This document shows positions 6,601 through 7,849 of a stretch of DNA of 7,849 bases, one piece after another. The position numbers and the translations under genes are program-made. How positions within the stretch are numbered: position 1 is the first letter of the stretch; every line of letters starts with the position of its first letter. This stretch comes from a bacterium (GTDB lineage: Bacteria > Bacillota > Clostridia > Oscillospirales > CAG-272): NCBI GenBank assembly GCA_004558975.1, contig SFZB01000047.1, positions 1-7,849 on the forward strand, in the 5' to 3' direction. The notes beneath the pieces were generated by a model, which worked only from the letters and a program-made list of their open reading frames with translations, made no database searches and was not told the DNA's origin.

Positions 6601-6630
6601 TATGCTTCGGAATGCTTCGGAATGCTTCGG
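6601..6630. repeat. Tandem 10-bp repeat, three copies
   Basis: AATGCTTCGG is present at 6611-6620 and 6621-6630, and at 6601-6610 with one change (TATGCTTCGG). The array fills about half of the 59-bp gap between the last stop of the regulator locus (6632-6634) and the lipoprotein start. It is upstream of the lipoprotein ribosome binding site. Confidence 0.9.
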
Positions 6631-6631
6631 A

Positions 6632-6904
6632 TCAGGCGGCGTTGGCGATGGCTGTCAGACGTTTGATCTCATTCTTTTCTTTCGCGAGTTCCCGGTTGCT
6701 GATGATCAGTGCGAACGGGAATGCAAAAATGCCGACAACCAGCCCGAGGACGGTCGCAAGGACAACGGACGCTGCCGCAAGCAGGAACCCGAGGATCGCG
6801 AACAGGATCTTTGCCGCGATGAGGAATACGATACCGTCAAAATCAAGACTGAAAATAACGCCCGGCATATCGACGAATCCCCAATGCGCGATCGTTGTCC
6901 ACAT
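6632..6904 (-). pseudogene. Membrane C-terminal part of the frameshifted XRE regulator
   Basis: This 90-codon stretch reads as an independent ORF (MWTTIAHWG...) but has no convincing ribosome binding site; only GGCGAG precedes the ATG. Its frame stays open further upstream, and the extra residues (LALFAFLSCCFLDNTFVGE) continue a hydrophobic helix that is interrupted in the regulator. It is therefore best read as the C-terminal part of that gene after a one-base frameshift. It holds two or three hydrophobic helices (about ORF residues 22-70) and a charged, probably coiled tail (RELAKEKNEIKRL). Removing one base from the C run at 6963-6965 yields one 945-bp frame, 6632-7577, coding for 314 aa. 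As an alternative it could be a separately expressed small membrane protein, which I consider unlikely. Confidence 0.7.
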
Positions 6905-7577
6905 CTCGCCGACAAAGGTGTTGTCGAGGAAACAGCAACTCAGAAACGCGAATAAGGCAAGACCCGCCGATCAGCCCGATGAGGAGGTACGACGGGTTTT
7001 TCGCTTCGGGAGCAAACGCGCCGATGATCGAGAGGAGAAAGAAGGCAGCGCCCGCGATGGTGCTCCAGATCCAGGCGCGGCGACGGTTGCCGAGCAGTTC
7101 GTTGCGTTCGCGTTCGTGGAGCGTCAGTTCCCGCCGCGCGTTGCATTTGACGCAGAGAACGGTCGCGGCACCTTCCGTGTGCCGGATGCGTACAATGTCC
7201 CGAGCGTCATACAGCGGCTTGTTGCAGTCCTCGCAGACGCTGAGCACCGGGCGCTGTTCGGTCATCACGCTCCGCACCTCGGCGCGGAGCATCTCCGCTG
7301 TTTTCGCCGCGCTGTTTTTGTTGTTGTTACCGCTTACCGTGTCATCGGTAGAGGTGTCCTCACAGCGCCGCACGGGCGGCTCTTTTCCGAACAGTTCATC
7401 GACAGAGATCTCGAAGATGGTTGCCAGTTGCCCCAGTGTTTCGAGCGAGGGTTCCACCTCGTCGTTTTCCCACCGGGAGACGGCTTGCGCGGAAACATTC
7501 AGTTTTTCCGCGAGTTCTCTTTGCGTCATTTTCTTTTCGCTTCGCAGGGATTTCAGTTTGTCACCGATCTTAACCAT
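6843..7577 (-). CDS. XRE-family HTH regulator with zinc ribbon and membrane helices (frameshifted)
   Basis: As it stands the frame codes for 244 aa. Residues 5-62 are a Cro/CI-type helix-turn-helix (MTQRELAEKLNVSAQAVSRW at 17-36, then SLETLGQLATIFEISVDELF), expected to bind operator DNA as a dimer. C115-x2-C118 and C142-x2-C145 form a zinc ribbon. Residues 168-188 are a membrane helix and a second begins near 195. After G205 the sequence turns Arg-rich and loses hydrophobicity, while the +1 frame continues the helix. This is the mark of a single-base frameshift in the C run at 6963-6965. The intact form would be a 314-aa membrane-tethered regulator. The start at 7575-7577 has AAAGGAG with 6-nt spacing. 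It is transcribed from a perfect consensus promoter and may control the lipoprotein gene behind it or its own leader dyads. Whether the frameshift is real or a sequencing or assembly error cannot be told here. Confidence 0.85.
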   Translation of the reverse strand: MVKIGDKLKSLRSEKKMTQRELAEKLNVSAQAVSRWENDEVEPSLETLGQLATIFEISVDELFGKEPPVRRCEDTSTDDTVSGNNNKNSAAKTAEMLRAEVRSVMTEQRPVLSVCEDCNKPLYDARDIVRIRHTEGAATVLCVKCNARRELTLHERERNELLGNRRRAWIWSTIAGAAFFLLSIIGAFAPEAKNPSYLLIGLIGGSCLIRVSELLFPRQHLCRRDVDNDRALGIRRYAGRYFQS

Positions 7578-7676
7578 ATAGGGCTCCTTTTTTCAAAATG
7601 AATTGCATATTTGTTGTGCCGCTTTCAGTCTCCCATGTTTGGCGGAAAAAGTCAACCAACAAAAGCGTGAACTCGC

Positions 7677-7691
7677 TCCACAGAATGTGGA
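7677..7691. promoter_or_regulatory. Dyad 1 in the XRE leader (candidate operator or RNA hairpin)
   Basis: TCCAC-agaat-GTGGA is a perfect 5-5-5 dyad. An outer pair, GCGTG (7665-7669) and CACGC (7693-7697), can extend it. On the minus strand it reads TTCCACATTCTGTGGAG, almost the same as dyad 2. Confidence 0.55.
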
Positions 7692-7729
7692 ACACGCTAT
7701 TTCTCTTGGATTGACGCGATAAAACTTTT

Positions 7730-7746
7730 TTCCACGGTTTGTGGAA
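7730..7746. promoter_or_regulatory. Dyad 2 in the XRE leader (candidate operator or RNA hairpin)
   Basis: TTCCAC-ggttt-GTGGAA is a perfect 6-5-6 dyad located just downstream of the -10 element, about 6-22 nt into the expected transcript. The minus-strand form TTCCACAAACCGTGGAA shares TTCCACA and GTGGA with dyad 1, centred 54 bp away. A regulator bound here would block promoter clearance. Confidence 0.6.
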
Positions 7747-7759
7747 TATGTATGTGTAC

Positions 7760-7788
7760 ATTATATAATTTACAAGTCTATATGTCAA
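7760..7788 (-). promoter_or_regulatory. Perfect consensus sigma-70 promoter of the XRE gene
   Basis: On the minus strand TTGACA (7783-7788) and TATAAT (7760-7765) are separated by exactly 17 bp, with both hexamers perfect. The expected start point is near 7752, giving an untranslated leader of about 175 nt before the XRE start codon. Confidence 0.9.
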
Positions 7789-7812
7789 GTCTGAAATGCC
7801 GCTATAATGGAT

Positions 7813-7847
7813 TGGCTATGTCACAACAAACAGTTGATAAATAGCCA
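7813..7847. repeat. 35-bp imperfect palindrome at the right end
   Basis: TGGCTAT (7813-7819) pairs with ATAGCCA (7841-7847), and CAAC (7824-7827) pairs with GTTG (7833-7836) around AAACA. Both arm pairs share one centre at 7830, so it is a single hairpin with a 4x4 internal loop. It lies 25-59 bp upstream of the XRE -35 element. It may be an operator, or the end of a neighbouring unit outside the window. Confidence 0.6.
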
Positions 7848-7849
7848 TT

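Larger units (their letters stand above)
7578..7849. other. AT-rich regulatory region upstream of the XRE gene
   Basis: These 272 bp are markedly more AT-rich than the rest of the window. They hold the promoter, the two CCAC/GTGG dyads and the end palindrome described separately. A 72-codon minus-strand frame here is not supported as a gene: its first start codon (TTG) lies within the -35 element and the next ATG overlaps the -10, so the promoter seen could not express it. Confidence 0.6.

Noticed and set aside
6910..6926. CGACAA/TTGTCG dyad as a stimulator of programmed frameshifting in the XRE gene
   Set aside because: It lies about 37 nt downstream of the shift point, too far for a usual frameshift stimulator, and no slippery heptamer or in-frame stop codon is present at the joint.
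7570..7788. 72-codon minus-strand ORF upstream of the XRE gene
   Set aside because: Its start lies inside the -35 hexamer and the next ATG overlaps the -10 of a perfect promoter. It also runs over the XRE ribosome binding site.
7803..7808. TATAAT on the plus strand near the right end, as a divergent promoter
   Set aside because: No acceptable -35 element is found 16-19 bp upstream, and the only following reading frame (MSQQTVDK) stops after eight codons. In AT-rich DNA this is likely chance.

Overview
The window looks like a piece of an uncultured, moderately GC-rich Clostridia (Firmicutes) chromosome. The basis is strong AAAGGAG-type ribosome binding sites in front of most genes, an XRE regulator with a Firmicutes-style layout, a large lipoprotein with MBG-like and DUF5050-like domains, and a DUF1538/P-II cassette of a type I associate with anaerobic Firmicutes. 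This placement is inference from style and families, not from a marker gene. All credible genes lie on the minus strand. There are two transcription blocks separated by a 434-bp non-coding stretch (3679-4112).

Block A, read from right to left, runs 3678 to 216. It holds a duplicated DUF1538 membrane protein (probable cation/proton antiporter), a protein made of two P-II-like domains, a Nudix hydrolase of the MutT/8-oxo-dGTP type, and a protein with an N-terminal HEPN-like region and two C-terminal CBS repeats. Gaps are 18, 14 and 20 bp, so the four genes are almost certainly one operon. A promoter candidate (3878-3913) lies about 200 bp upstream of the first gene. The leader contains a terminator-like hairpin almost immediately after the expected start point, plus a tandem 16-bp repeat. 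Both the P-II and CBS folds usually sense small ligands, often adenine nucleotides. A reasonable hypothesis is therefore an ion transporter controlled by two different ligand sensors; the Nudix enzyme may be part of it or a passenger.

Block B, also right to left, runs 7577 to 4113. An XRE-type helix-turn-helix protein with a four-cysteine zinc ribbon and membrane helices is followed 59 bp after its last stop by an 819-aa lipoprotein with two Ig-like MBG repeats and 14 propeller-like repeats. A strong intrinsic terminator (4075-4098) ends the block. The regulator is split by a one-base frameshift in a short C run (6963-6965); removing one base gives a continuous 314-aa membrane protein. Its promoter (7760-7788) is a perfect TTGACA/17/TATAAT. 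Two near-identical 17-bp dyads follow it in the leader and are candidate operators or RNA hairpins.

The first 215 bp hold no gene, only several GC-rich dyads. The last 60 bp hold a 35-bp imperfect palindrome. No tRNA, rRNA, CRISPR array or transposase gene was seen.
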